From positions 1-18,751 of the forward strand of contig DZAU01000044.1 in the NCBI GenBank assembly GCA_022729635.1: DNA of 18,751 nucleotides, read 5' to 3'. The notes under the pieces were generated by a model. That model did no database searches and was not told the origin of the DNA. It saw only the letters and a program-made list of their open reading frames with translations. The DNA comes from Flavobacterium psychrophilum. GTDB taxonomy: Bacteria; Bacteroidota; Bacteroidia; Flavobacteriales; Flavobacteriaceae. Below, piece by piece: positions 6,783 through 14,582 of this stretch; the stretch's first letter is position 1; each line of letters opens with the position of its first letter. Both the position numbers and the translations under genes were made by a program.

Positions 6783-7823
6783 TCAGGAAATACTCTCTTC
6801 TCTCATGATTTTACCTGTGGCAGTTTCTTTAAACTTCGAAATGAAGGCAATTTCTTTTGGTATTTCATATTTATCTAAAACTTCGAAGATTGATGGTTTG
6901 ATTTCAATAGGTTCTCCTTCAACATAAAGCACAATTTTTTGACCCAAAGTGGTGTCAGGTTTTCCGTAAACAAAATAACGTCTAGGAATTAATGTAGAAA
7001 GTTTCTCCTCGATTTTCTCTGGAATTAATTTAATACCACCACTATTAATCACATTGTCTATTCGTCCAATCCATTCAAATTGCTTGTCAGAAAGTATATT
7101 TACAAGATCATTTGTCACGATTTTTTCATCGCTGATGTATTTTGCATCAATGACTAAACATTGTCTTTCATCTGCCGAAACTGTCAGATTTGGCAAGACG
7201 GTAAACGCTTTTTCTCCTATTTTTTTTGCTGCAATATGAGTAATGGTTTCAGTCATTCCATAGGTTTCGTAAATTTTGATTGGTAATTTCATTAATTCCT
7301 GCTCCAACGCTTTATGAACTTTTCCTCCGCCAATGATTAATTTTTTTACTTTTCTTAAATCCTTCAAAGAATTTTTTGCCTGAAGCGGAACCATTGCACA
7401 AAAATCAAATTTTTCGTCAATATTTTCCAATGGATGCGAACTTGGCGCCACAAATTTCATATCAAGTCCTAAAATAAAGGCTCGAATAAACATCATTTTT
7501 CCTGCTACGTATTTCATTGGCAAACAATGCAATACTTTATTTCCAGGAGATAAATCAAAAAAATCTCCTGTGGCCAAAGCCGATTCGAGCATGGCTTGTT
7601 TCTCGATACGAATCAATTTTGGTGCTCCAGTTGTACCAGAAGTATTCATTTCCATATACGATTTTTTATCAAACCAATCGAGGATAAAATCGCCAACGGA
7701 ACTCTCGTATTCTTGCCCTTCTTTTATAAAACTATAAGCAACCCTGCATAAGCTTTCTCTATCTAGATGAAATCCATTGAGTTTAAAAAGATTGTGTACG
7801 TTATTGTATGTAATTTTCTTCAT
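6783..7823 (-). CDS. menE: o-Succinylbenzoate-CoA ligase (short Bacteroidota form)
   Basis: A 346-residue AMP-forming acyl-CoA ligase of the ANL superfamily that activates o-succinylbenzoate with ATP and CoA in menaquinone synthesis. Visible are the phosphate loop NTSGTTGAPK (60-69), YETYGMTET (185-193), WIGRIDNVINSGGIKL (251-266) and the C-terminal lysine loop TATGKIMR with Lys338. The N-terminal subdomain is cut short compared with the usual 450-500 residues; this is normal for Bacteroidota MenE and not a truncation. The context is only partly supportive: no other men gene is in the window, so a related short acyl-CoA ligase cannot be fully excluded. Its ATG lies inside the upstream CPBP gene (23-base overlap), showing coupled translation. 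Confidence 0.88.
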   Translation of the reverse strand: MKKITYNNVHNLFKLNGFHLDRESLCRVAYSFIKEGQEYESSVGDFILDWFDKKSYMEMNTSGTTGAPKLIRIEKQAMLESALATGDFFDLSPGNKVLHCLPMKYVAGKMMFIRAFILGLDMKFVAPSSHPLENIDEKFDFCAMVPLQAKNSLKDLRKVKKLIIGGGKVHKALEQELMKLPIKIYETYGMTETITHIAAKKIGEKAFTVLPNLTVSADERQCLVIDAKYISDEKIVTNDLVNILSDKQFEWIGRIDNVINSGGIKLIPEKIEEKLSTLIPRRYFVYGKPDTTLGQKIVLYVEGEPIEIKPSIFEVLDKYEIPKEIAFISKFKETATGKIMREESIS

Positions 7824-8757
7824 CTCTGTTATTTGTTTCTTTAGAAAAAGATTGATTGTCTTTAATTTTGTCTGTTAATCGCTCTTTCCAATTTGTCCAA
7901 TTGTATTTTTTAGCGAATATAATCAAAATAATTGGATAGATGATTCCCATTGAAACCAGCATTTCGTCAAGAGTATCAGCAATGTTTTCAGCTCCTGAAT
8001 ATTTAAAAACAGCATCGGTGTGCAATGCCGCATAATCGGAAGTGATTAATAAGGCTGACATCAAATTATTTCCTAAATGAAAACCCAAAGCCAGTTCCAG
8101 ACTTTCATCCATTAAGGTAATTATTCCAAGAAAAAAACCCGTTCCAATGTAAAACACCATCACTCCGAAACCCATTTTGGCAACTTCGGGATTGGCACTA
8201 TGAAAAAGACCAAAAACAACCGAAGTAATTAGCAAAGGAAACCATCTATTGTGCACCAAAATACCAATTTGCTGCATCAAATAGCCTCTGAATAAATATT
8301 CTTCAAAACCTATTTGAAAAGGAAACATCAGCAAACTAATAACAAATAAAACAGCAAATTTCTTTAGGTTAAAATTCCAAATAATATTTGAATTATCAAT
8401 AAAATAGGTAATTACAAACACCACAACTGTAAAGAAAACAACCAATGAAAAAGAAAATAAAATCCTTTTATAATCTATCTGGTTTCTTGAAGTGGTAAGC
8501 GAAAGCACGCTTCTTTTGTGCAAAACACGAACCATTAAAAATAACATTACCAACAGAAAAACAAAAGGGGACAAATTAATAATAAGTGACCAATTATTGG
8601 GTATATCACTCATCGATTTATAGACTTCGTCCATTTGTTCTTTCGACATTAAGAAAAAGGCAATAAAATTAGCAACAAATATTCCTATTGTCAACAAAGT
8701 GGTAATTAAAACTCGCCACCAGACATTGTTTCCTTTATATGCTTGTTCTATAAACAT
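7801..8757 (-). CDS. CPBP-family intramembrane metalloprotease
   Basis: A 318-residue polytopic membrane protein. It holds all three motifs of the CPBP (CAAX protease and bacteriocin-processing) family: EEYLFR with Glu152, Glu153 and Arg157; FGLFH with His186; and HLGNN with His227 and Asn231. Roughly eight membrane segments are visible (about 17-37, 57-77, 98-118, 133-150, 174-186, 198-215, 224-240, 265-282), and the tail is charged and cytoplasmic. Members cleave prenylated or other membrane substrates, or act in bacteriocin immunity or envelope upkeep; the substrate here is unknown. It is the first gene of a two-gene unit with menE. The upstream 96 bases are shared with the divergent arsC gene. 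Confidence 0.92.
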   Translation of the reverse strand: MFIEQAYKGNNVWWRVLITTLLTIGIFVANFIAFFLMSKEQMDEVYKSMSDIPNNWSLIINLSPFVFLLVMLFLMVRVLHKRSVLSLTTSRNQIDYKRILFSFSLVVFFTVVVFVITYFIDNSNIIWNFNLKKFAVLFVISLLMFPFQIGFEEYLFRGYLMQQIGILVHNRWFPLLITSVVFGLFHSANPEVAKMGFGVMVFYIGTGFFLGIITLMDESLELALGFHLGNNLMSALLITSDYAALHTDAVFKYSGAENIADTLDEMLVSMGIIYPIILIIFAKKYNWTNWKERLTDKIKDNQSFSKETNNRDEENYIQ

Positions 8758-8853
8758 TTACAAAAATTTAATATGATTCTATTTGTCTGCCCGAAATTAA
8801 GGTTATTTTCCGTTTTTATGCCTTACTTTGCAAAAAAATAAAACAATTTTCTT

Positions 8854-9195
8854 ATGATTCAAATTTATCACAATTCACGTTGCACAAAATCGAGAGAATG
8901 TCTGGCTTTTCTTGAAGATTCCGGCAAAGAATACGAAATCATCAAATATCTTGAGGACATTCCTACATTTGAGGAATTGAAAACAATCATTAAAAAATTA
9001 GGTATAAAACCCATTGAATTAGTGCGCCAAAAAGAGAAAATCTGGATAGAAAATTTTAAAAACATAGCCATGTCTGATGATGAAATTATACAAGCAATGA
9101 TTTCGAACCCAGTTCTCATAGAAAGACCCATCGTAATCAACGGCAACAAAGCGATAATTGCCAGACCACTCGAAAAAGCATCCGAAATTCTTTAG
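8854..9195 (+). CDS. arsC: ArsC-family (glutaredoxin-linked) arsenate reductase
   Basis: A 113-residue thioredoxin-fold protein. The single catalytic Cys10 lies in NSRCTKSRE, and the arsenate-binding arginines Arg58, Arg91 (LIERPIV) and Arg104 (IIARP) match E. coli ArsC Arg60, Arg94 and Arg107. Length is slightly short of the E. coli enzyme (141), as usual for flavobacterial copies. It reduces arsenate to arsenite with glutathione or glutaredoxin-type donors. There is no arsR, arsB or acr3 gene next to it, so a housekeeping or other thiol role is possible; Spx-like proteins share the fold but have a CxxC and no Arg triad of this type. A weak -7 match TTACTTTG (8823-8830) lies upstream. Confidence 0.88.
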   Translation: MIQIYHNSRCTKSRECLAFLEDSGKEYEIIKYLEDIPTFEELKTIIKKLGIKPIELVRQKEKIWIENFKNIAMSDDEIIQAMISNPVLIERPIVINGNKAIIARPLEKASEIL

Positions 9196-9223
9196 AAAAT
9201 AGGCCTCCTTGTTTTAACAAACT

Positions 9224-9259
9224 TTTGTGATTTATTCCTTAAACCAAATCCTATTTTTG
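9224..9259 (+). promoter_or_regulatory. Bacteroidota-type promoter for the beta-barrel receptor
   Basis: A perfect TATTTTTG at 9252-9259 with TTTG at 9224-9227, spacer 24 bases (long end of the range). It would start transcription near 9266, about 24 bases before the ATG. No separate promoter is visible between this gene and the next. Confidence 0.5.
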
Positions 9260-9289
9260 CGCTCTAAACAGATTAAAATCAACTCCTAA

Positions 9290-11734
9290 ATGAAGAATCT
9301 TAAATTTATTGCAATTTTATTATTGGTATTGACTTCAATACATAATTATTCTCAACAAAACCCTCAGCCTAAAAAAATAAAAGTCACTGGAACAGTCATC
9401 GAAAAAGTGAGCAAACAACCTTTAGAATATGCTACTATTAGGTTTGTAAATATCAAAAATCCAAAAGGAATTTTCGGAGGAATCACAAATGCTAAAGGGG
9501 AATTTGATGTCGAAATTTCCCAAGGAATGTACGATATAAAAATAGAATTTATCTCTTTTAAACCCTTTGTAATCAGTCAAAAAAAACTTCCTGAAAGTAC
9601 AGATTTGGGGCAAATTTCTTTAGAAGATGATGCAACTCAATTGAACGAAGTTGTAGTTAGAGCTGAAACCACGTCTATCCAAATCAAACTCGACAAAAAA
9701 GTATATAGCGTGGGCAATGATTTAATGGTAAAAGGCGGAACCGTGAGCGATGTCCTTGATAATATTCCATCAGTTTCAGTTGACGCAGAAGGAGTAATAA
9801 GTTTGAGAGGCAGTGAAAATGTGACCATTTTTATCGACGGAAAACCCTCAAACGCCATCAATATAAGCGAAGCATTGAGACTAATTCCTGCCGAATCTAT
9901 CGATAAGGTAGAGGTAATTACCAATCCATCAGCGAGATACGATGCCGAAGGCGGTGCAGGAATCTTAAATATTATTCTTAAAAAAGGTACAAATCTTGGG
10001 TTTAACGGAACTTTAATTGGCATAACCGGTTATCCAAGAAACAATGGGCTAAGCGGAACTTTAAATTACAAAACAAAAAAATATAATTTGTTTACAAACC
10101 AAGGGTATAATAACCGAAATTTTCCTGGAAACTCCTTGATTGAAACGGATTATCTTAATCCAAAACCAGATTCACCTGTATTTATTTTGGAAACACGTGA
10201 AAATGAGCGACTAAACAAAAGTTACAACGGAAATTTAGGTATCGAATTATTTCTCAATGAATCTACTTCTTGGACAAATTCTATCAATTATAGAAAAAGT
10301 AATGGCGATTTTCAGGACAATGTAAACTATGACAATCAATATGCAAATCCTGCAGACAATTATACCCGAACTCGTGTTAGCGATGAAGATGCCCAAAGCG
10401 AAAACGTAGAATATATCTCAAATTTTGTAAAAAAATTCAAAAAAGAGGATCATAAATTAACCGTTGATGTTCAAATTGCTAAAAACGATGACACCAATAT
10501 TTCCAATATTATCGATAGTGAAAACGGCAATGACTACACCCAAAGAATTCAAAATCAAAACAAAGAATTATTTCAGACCGATTATGTTTTGCCAATAGGA
10601 AAAAATAGTCAGTTTGAAGCCGGTTATCGAGGAAGTTTTCAAAATTTAACTACAGATGCTACCGTTTATAACAATGATGTCATCAATCCTGATTTAACTA
10701 ATAAACTGGAATATATCGAAAACGTAAATGCTTTTTATACACAATATGGATTCAAAATAAACAAATTCTCCTATCTGTTTGGGCTTCGTTGGGAAGCTTC
10801 AGATATTGAAATTAATTTATTTTCAACAAACGATTTTAATCATAAAAAGTACAATGATTTCTTTCCATCTGCTTTTTTTACTTATGAAATCTCCGACCAA
10901 AGCAGTCTCTCCCTTAATTACAGCCGAAGAATTAATCGACCAAGAGGAATGATGATTAATCCTTTCAGAAATTATTCCAGCGATATCAATATTTTTCGTG
11001 GAAATCCCGATTTAGACCCAACAATGACAAATTCAGTTGATTTTGGATACTTAAAAAAATGGAATAAATTTATGTTGAGCACTTCGCTTTATGCAAAAAA
11101 CACCAAAAATGTATGGGCGTTTGCAAGAATAGAATCAGGCGATTATGTAAATGGCGTTCCAATAATTATTTCCGGACCAATCAATCTTGCCACTGAGTTT
11201 AGAACAGGATTCGAATTTAACTTAAATTATTCTCCATACAAATGGTGGCGATTGAACACCACTTTCAATTTTTATAATATTGATACCCAAGGCGATTATA
11301 CTTATACCGACTTCAATAATCAGGTTGTTACCCAGAATTTCGATAAAAATGCGTCAGCTTGGTCAGCAAAACTAACCTCAAAAGTTACCCTTCCAAACAA
11401 AATCGATTGGCAAACCAATATGAATTACATCGGCGATCAAAAAACAGCACAAGGAAAAGTTATTGGTGCCTTTACGATGAACCTTGGGTTCAGCAAAGAC
11501 GTGATGAAAGATAAAGCAACAGTTTCTTTTAATATCAATGATGTTTTTAACACTCAAAAAAGAAAAATAGAAACCCTTATTCCAGGAGTTATTCAGTCCT
11601 ATGCCGAAATGCAGTTTCACCAAAGACAATTCAATTTATCTTTTACTTATCGATTCAACAAACAGAAAAACGATAAAGAAAAAGAAAAACAACCAAAGAG
11701 AGAATTTGAGGGTGGAGATGATTTCCAAGGATAA
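9290..11734 (+). CDS. TonB-dependent-receptor-type outer-membrane beta-barrel protein
   Basis: An 814-residue outer-membrane protein. A signal peptide (1 to about 21, ending YSQQ) is followed by a carboxypeptidase-regulatory-like domain (about 30-112; VTGTVIEKVSKQPLEYATI ... GGITNAKGEFDV), a plug domain (about 125-233; SDVLDNIPSVSVD, VTIFIDGKP, IDKVEVITNPSARYDAEGGAG) and a barrel (about 235-790) ending FNLSFTYRF. It resembles the 'outer membrane beta-barrel' group of TonB receptors rather than SusC: there is no SusD partner and the length is below the usual 1,000. After the last strand comes a charged tail rich in Lys, Glu and Asp (about 792-814). The cargo is unknown. The saccharopine-dehydrogenase-family gene follows after 24 bases. 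Confidence 0.9.
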   Translation: MKNLKFIAILLLVLTSIHNYSQQNPQPKKIKVTGTVIEKVSKQPLEYATIRFVNIKNPKGIFGGITNAKGEFDVEISQGMYDIKIEFISFKPFVISQKKLPESTDLGQISLEDDATQLNEVVVRAETTSIQIKLDKKVYSVGNDLMVKGGTVSDVLDNIPSVSVDAEGVISLRGSENVTIFIDGKPSNAINISEALRLIPAESIDKVEVITNPSARYDAEGGAGILNIILKKGTNLGFNGTLIGITGYPRNNGLSGTLNYKTKKYNLFTNQGYNNRNFPGNSLIETDYLNPKPDSPVFILETRENERLNKSYNGNLGIELFLNESTSWTNSINYRKSNGDFQDNVNYDNQYANPADNYTRTRVSDEDAQSENVEYISNFVKKFKKEDHKLTVDVQIAKNDDTNISNIIDSENGNDYTQRIQNQNKELFQTDYVLPIGKNSQFEAGYRGSFQNLTTDATVYNNDVINPDLTNKLEYIENVNAFYTQYGFKINKFSYLFGLRWEASDIEINLFSTNDFNHKKYNDFFPSAFFTYEISDQSSLSLNYSRRINRPRGMMINPFRNYSSDINIFRGNPDLDPTMTNSVDFGYLKKWNKFMLSTSLYAKNTKNVWAFARIESGDYVNGVPIIISGPINLATEFRTGFEFNLNYSPYKWWRLNTTFNFYNIDTQGDYTYTDFNNQVVTQNFDKNASAWSAKLTSKVTLPNKIDWQTNMNYIGDQKTAQGKVIGAFTMNLGFSKDVMKDKATVSFNINDVFNTQKRKIETLIPGVIQSYAEMQFHQRQFNLSFTYRFNKQKNDKEKEKQPKREFEGGDDFQG

Positions 11735-11758
11735 AAAAATTAAAATTTACTTTTAATT

Positions 11759-12904
11759 ATGACCAAAATAATAGTTTTAGGAGCAGGAATGGTAGGCAGT
11801 GCAATGGCTGCTGATTTATCAAAAAAACACAGTATAACCATTGCAGATTTGAGTATTCAGCGATTAGAACACATCAAAAATAAAGACCAAAATTTAAGTA
11901 TTTTACAATTAGATGTTTGTGATACAAAAAAACTACAAACGGTACTTCAAGATTTTGATTTTGTGGTTTGTGCCGTTCCAGGATTCCTCGGTTTTCAAAC
12001 CATAAAAACGATTATTGAAGCCGGAAAAAATGTGGTGGATATTTCCTTTTTTCCAGAAAATGCGCTCGAACTAGACGCTTTGGCAAAAGCAAAAGGAGTA
12101 ACAGTCATTGTCGATTGTGGCGTTGCGCCCGGAATGCACAATATCATTTTGGGATATTACAACGAAAAACTAAAACTGACCAATTTTGAAACCTTGGTTG
12201 GCGGTTTACCAAAAGTCAAAAAATGGCCTTTCAATTACAAAGCTCCATTTTCGCCAATAGACGTAATCGAAGAATATACACGTCCGGCTCGCTATGTCGA
12301 AAACGGAACTATCATCATTCGTGAAGCCTTAACTGACTGTGAATATGTTAATTTTGATAAAGTAGGAACATTGGAATCCTTCAATTCTGATGGATTACGT
12401 TCCATTCTTTTTACGATGCCACACATCAAGAATATGAAAGAAAAAACACTGCGATATCCCGGTCACGTAGAATATGTAAAAGTTTTGAAAGACAGCGGAT
12501 TTTTCAACGAGAAAAAAATAATGGTAAATGGAACCGAAATTTCTCCATTAGATTTTACCAGCAAAATCCTTTTTAACGAATGGAAATTGGGTGAAACCGA
12601 AGAAGAATTGACCGTGATGCGTATCACATTAAAAGGAGAAAATAAAAACGGCCAAATCGAAGAAGTTGTCTATAATTTATACGACGAATATTGTCCCGAA
12701 ACCCAAACTTCATCTATGGCGAGAACGACTGGATATACCGCAACGGCTGTAGCCAATATGTTTTTAGAAGGTTTATTTACTGAAAAAGGGATTTTTCCTC
12801 CGGAATTGATTGGAAAACACGAACTTTGTTTTGAATACGTTTTAAATTATTTGAAAGAGAGAAATGTAAATTATGTAAAAACGCAAACCAAACAAAAAGC
12901 ATAA
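11759..12904 (+). CDS. Saccharopine-dehydrogenase-family oxidoreductase
   Basis: A 381-residue cytoplasmic enzyme. The N-terminal Rossmann fold opens with VLGAGMVGSAMA (Gly8-Gly10-Gly13) and an acidic residue at the end of strand 2 (Asp30 in ITIAD), which favours NAD over NADP. The substrate domain (about 120-365) begins with DCGVAPGMHN, typical of this family, and includes NGTIIIREALTDCE and TSSMARTTGYTATAVANM. The length fits single-domain saccharopine dehydrogenases and relatives such as lysine-type or carboxynorspermidine enzymes. No lysine or polyamine gene lies next to it, so the reaction stays open. The start is a clear ATG only 24 bases after the receptor gene. Confidence 0.85.
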   Translation: MTKIIVLGAGMVGSAMAADLSKKHSITIADLSIQRLEHIKNKDQNLSILQLDVCDTKKLQTVLQDFDFVVCAVPGFLGFQTIKTIIEAGKNVVDISFFPENALELDALAKAKGVTVIVDCGVAPGMHNIILGYYNEKLKLTNFETLVGGLPKVKKWPFNYKAPFSPIDVIEEYTRPARYVENGTIIIREALTDCEYVNFDKVGTLESFNSDGLRSILFTMPHIKNMKEKTLRYPGHVEYVKVLKDSGFFNEKKIMVNGTEISPLDFTSKILFNEWKLGETEEELTVMRITLKGENKNGQIEEVVYNLYDEYCPETQTSSMARTTGYTATAVANMFLEGLFTEKGIFPPELIGKHELCFEYVLNYLKERNVNYVKTQTKQKA

Positions 12905-12906
12905 CT

Positions 12907-13021
12907 TTTAGTTTTATGACTGTCCGTTACTAATACCAATGATATTTTTTTGTCAGGAATGACAGAGTGGAGTTGTTTTTTTTGATTATAGGTACAAGTA
13001 ACGGACGTCATATTTAGTTTT
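12907..13021. repeat. Palindromic element with possible flanking direct repeats
   Basis: Imperfect inverted repeats at 12916-12937 and 12991-13011 pair at 19 positions, with one bulged T and two mismatches in the inner part; the best block is GTCCGTTACT against AGTAACGGAC. Between them is a second hairpin, TGTCA-GGAA-TGACA (12951-12964). TTTAGTTTT occurs directly left of the element (12907-12915) and one base right of it (13013-13021), like a target duplication. No reading frame lies inside. It may be a miniature mobile element, a structured RNA, or a terminator between the enzyme gene and the next operon. Confidence 0.55.
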
Positions 13022-13047
13022 TATTCGTTTCTCTAAAATATTATCTT

Positions 13048-13257
13048 ATGAAAAACCCACAAATTCTAGTTTTATTCCTCATTGGCGCTGTGCTGACAAT
13101 TATTGGTGCATTCTACAAAATCACTCACCAACCTAAAGATTGGACCAGTTTTTTTCTAATTTTAGGAATGACTTTTGAAGCCGTTGCCGGAATAATGTTG
13201 CTTCTAAAATTATTCAGGAAAAATAAAAACAATTCCGATTCGTTTCTGGATAGTTAA
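13048..13257 (+). CDS. Small two-helix membrane protein resembling the GldL N-terminus
   Basis: A 69-residue protein with two membrane segments (about 5-24 and 34-55) joined by a short loop FYKITHQPKDW, and a basic then acidic tail. The 'G-x-x-x-KITH' pattern after the first helix resembles the start of gliding-motility protein GldL, whose two N-terminal helices form part of the proton-driven motor with GldM. This protein lacks everything after the two helices and has no gldM or gldK near it, so it is probably a paralogue of unknown use and not a motor part. The stop is 11 bases before rlmH, so the two are likely one transcript. Confidence 0.65.
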   Translation: MKNPQILVLFLIGAVLTIIGAFYKITHQPKDWTSFFLILGMTFEAVAGIMLLLKLFRKNKNNSDSFLDS

Positions 13258-13268
13258 TTTGCATTTCA

Positions 13269-13742
13269 ATGAACATCAAACTCCTCGCCATTGGCAAAAC
13301 CGATAATAAAAATTTGCAATCCTTAATTGACGAATATCAAAAACGCTTGTCATTTTATATCAAATTCGATTTAGAGATTATTCCCGACATCAAGAATGTA
13401 AAAAACTTGTCGGAAAGCCAACAAAAAGAAAAAGAAGGCGAACTGATTTTGGCTAAAATCACTCCAACCGACCAACTTATTTTATTGGACGAAAACGGAA
13501 AAACTTTTTCGAGCATTGGGTTTTCAGCCGAATTGCAAAAGAAAATGAATTCGGGAGTAAAGACTTTGGTATTCGTAATTGGCGGTCCTTATGGCTTTTC
13601 GGAAACGGTTTATACCAAAGCACAAGGAAAGATTTCGCTCTCTTCAATGACTTTTTCCCATCAAATGGTGCGCTTGTTTTTTATCGAACAATTATATCGC
13701 GGATTCACGATTTTGAAAAACGAGCCGTATCATCACCAATAA
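13269..13742 (+). CDS. rlmH: 23S rRNA (pseudouridine(1915)-N(3))-methyltransferase RlmH
   Basis: A 157-residue SPOUT (alpha/beta-knot) methyltransferase that uses S-adenosylmethionine to methylate the pseudouridine in helix 69 of 23S rRNA, on assembled 70S ribosomes. Visible are LDENGK (73-78), the cofactor loop FVIGGPYGF (102-110), SLSSMTFSHQMVR (123-135) and the end YRGFTILKNEPYHH, all diagnostic. Length is exactly typical. The start MNIKLLAIGKTD is the usual one. It follows the small GldL-like gene by 11 bases; no promoter is visible between them. Confidence 0.97.
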   Translation: MNIKLLAIGKTDNKNLQSLIDEYQKRLSFYIKFDLEIIPDIKNVKNLSESQQKEKEGELILAKITPTDQLILLDENGKTFSSIGFSAELQKKMNSGVKTLVFVIGGPYGFSETVYTKAQGKISLSSMTFSHQMVRLFFIEQLYRGFTILKNEPYHHQ

Positions 13743-13769
13743 AAAAAAATCGTACTCCATTCACTTAAA

Positions 13770-13821
13770 GCAGATTACTGATTTTATTAACTTAAAAAAA
13801 TCAACTTCAACAAATAATCTG
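13770..13821 (+). other. Weak inverted repeats downstream of rlmH
   Basis: CAGATTA (13770-13776) can pair with TAATCTG (13815-13821), and inside it GATTTT (13779-13784) with AAAATC (13796-13801). The loops are unequal and no T-tract follows directly, so a terminator role is doubtful. The rest of the 249-base gap (13743-13991) is AT-rich, and I see no convincing promoter or gene in it. Confidence 0.2.
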
Positions 13822-13991
13822 AAGCGTTAATTCTTTGTTAATATTCTGAGTATTTTTATAAATTATATCTTATCTTTATCAAGTCTAAATAAATTAAACC
13901 CCTGAATTGTACCTCATAGAGATTAAAAAATTATTTAAATAAATACTGATTGTTAATAATTTACAATTTATCTAACCTTAAAAAATTTATT

Positions 13992-14447
13992 ATGAGACAT
14001 TTTATTAAAATTTTAGCGGTTTTTTTTATTTTCCAAGGAATTGTTTCCTGTAATGATGATAATCCAGCTCCCAATCCAAATGTAACTTTTAAAGCTACAA
14101 TGAATGGTGCAAGTGAATCAACCCCAAATTCTTCAACGGCAACAGGAACGGCTACACTTATATTTAATACCACCACAAAAATTTTCACAATCACTGTAAC
14201 ACACACCATTGCGGCACCTACAAACGGACATATTCACAAAGGTGCAATTGGAGTAAGTGGTGCTCCTGTTTTTCCTTTTTCTAGTTTTACCTCTCCAATA
14301 TCTTATACTAGTGTTGCTCTTGATGCCACTCAAGAAGCAGATCTTAATGCCGAACTTTATTATGTAAATATACATAGTGCAGCATTTCCCGGAGGAGAAA
14401 TTAGAGGGCAGCTTATCAAGCAGGCAGCAACTGGTGGTGGATATTAA
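13992..14447 (+). CDS. CHRD-domain lipoprotein
   Basis: From the ATG at 13992 the protein has 151 residues, with a lipoprotein signal (basic MRH, hydrophobic core 5-18, lipobox IVSC with Cys20). The mature start CNDDN, with acidic residues just after the cysteine, resembles the export signal that sends flavobacterial lipoproteins to the cell surface. Residues about 30-145 form a CHRD domain: TFKATMNGASE, NGHIHKGAIGVSGAPV, then YYVNIHSAAFPGGEIRGQL with its conserved His-Ser and Pro-Gly-Gly-Glu. The domain was first described in chordin; its role in bacteria is unknown. An in-frame ATG at 13950 would place extra residues before the signal and is less likely. A strong hairpin follows. Confidence 0.85.
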   Translation: MRHFIKILAVFFIFQGIVSCNDDNPAPNPNVTFKATMNGASESTPNSSTATGTATLIFNTTTKIFTITVTHTIAAPTNGHIHKGAIGVSGAPVFPFSSFTSPISYTSVALDATQEADLNAELYYVNIHSAAFPGGEIRGQLIKQAATGGGY

Positions 14448-14468
14448 ACAATAGTGTCATATATATTT

Positions 14469-14524
14469 ATAAAAGTCTTGTTTTCTAACTAAAGCAAGCA
14501 AGCAAGACTTTTATATTTTTAAAA
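14469..14524 (+). terminator. Intrinsic terminator of the CHRD lipoprotein gene
   Basis: A perfect 12-base stem, ATAAAAGTCTTG (14469-14480) with CAAGACTTTTAT (14503-14514), is followed by ATTTTT. The loop holds an AGCA-type tandem of three units (14493-14504). It lies 22 bases after the stop codon. Confidence 0.8.
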
Positions 14525-14582
14525 CTTCTTACCAATACAAATCTAGGTTTCTTAATGAAGATTCATCAGCAGATTTTAGAAT

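Noticed and set aside
8854..9195. Arsenic-resistance operon
   Set aside because: Only the ArsC-family gene is present; no regulator, efflux pump or methyltransferase lies nearby.
9637..10023. 128-residue minus-strand frame
   Set aside because: It is antisense to the plug domain of the receptor gene and resembles nothing; rich in Ser, Pro and Leu as such shadows often are.
9290..12904. SusC/SusD polysaccharide-use locus
   Set aside because: The receptor is of the shorter beta-barrel type, and there is no SusD-like lipoprotein or glycan-degrading enzyme.
13950..13991. Longer start for the CHRD lipoprotein
   Set aside because: It would add 14 residues before a normal lipoprotein signal that begins with MRHFIK at 13992.
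14493..14504. AGCA tandem repeat as a microsatellite or CRISPR-like array
   Set aside because: Only three short units, and they form the loop of a clear terminator hairpin.
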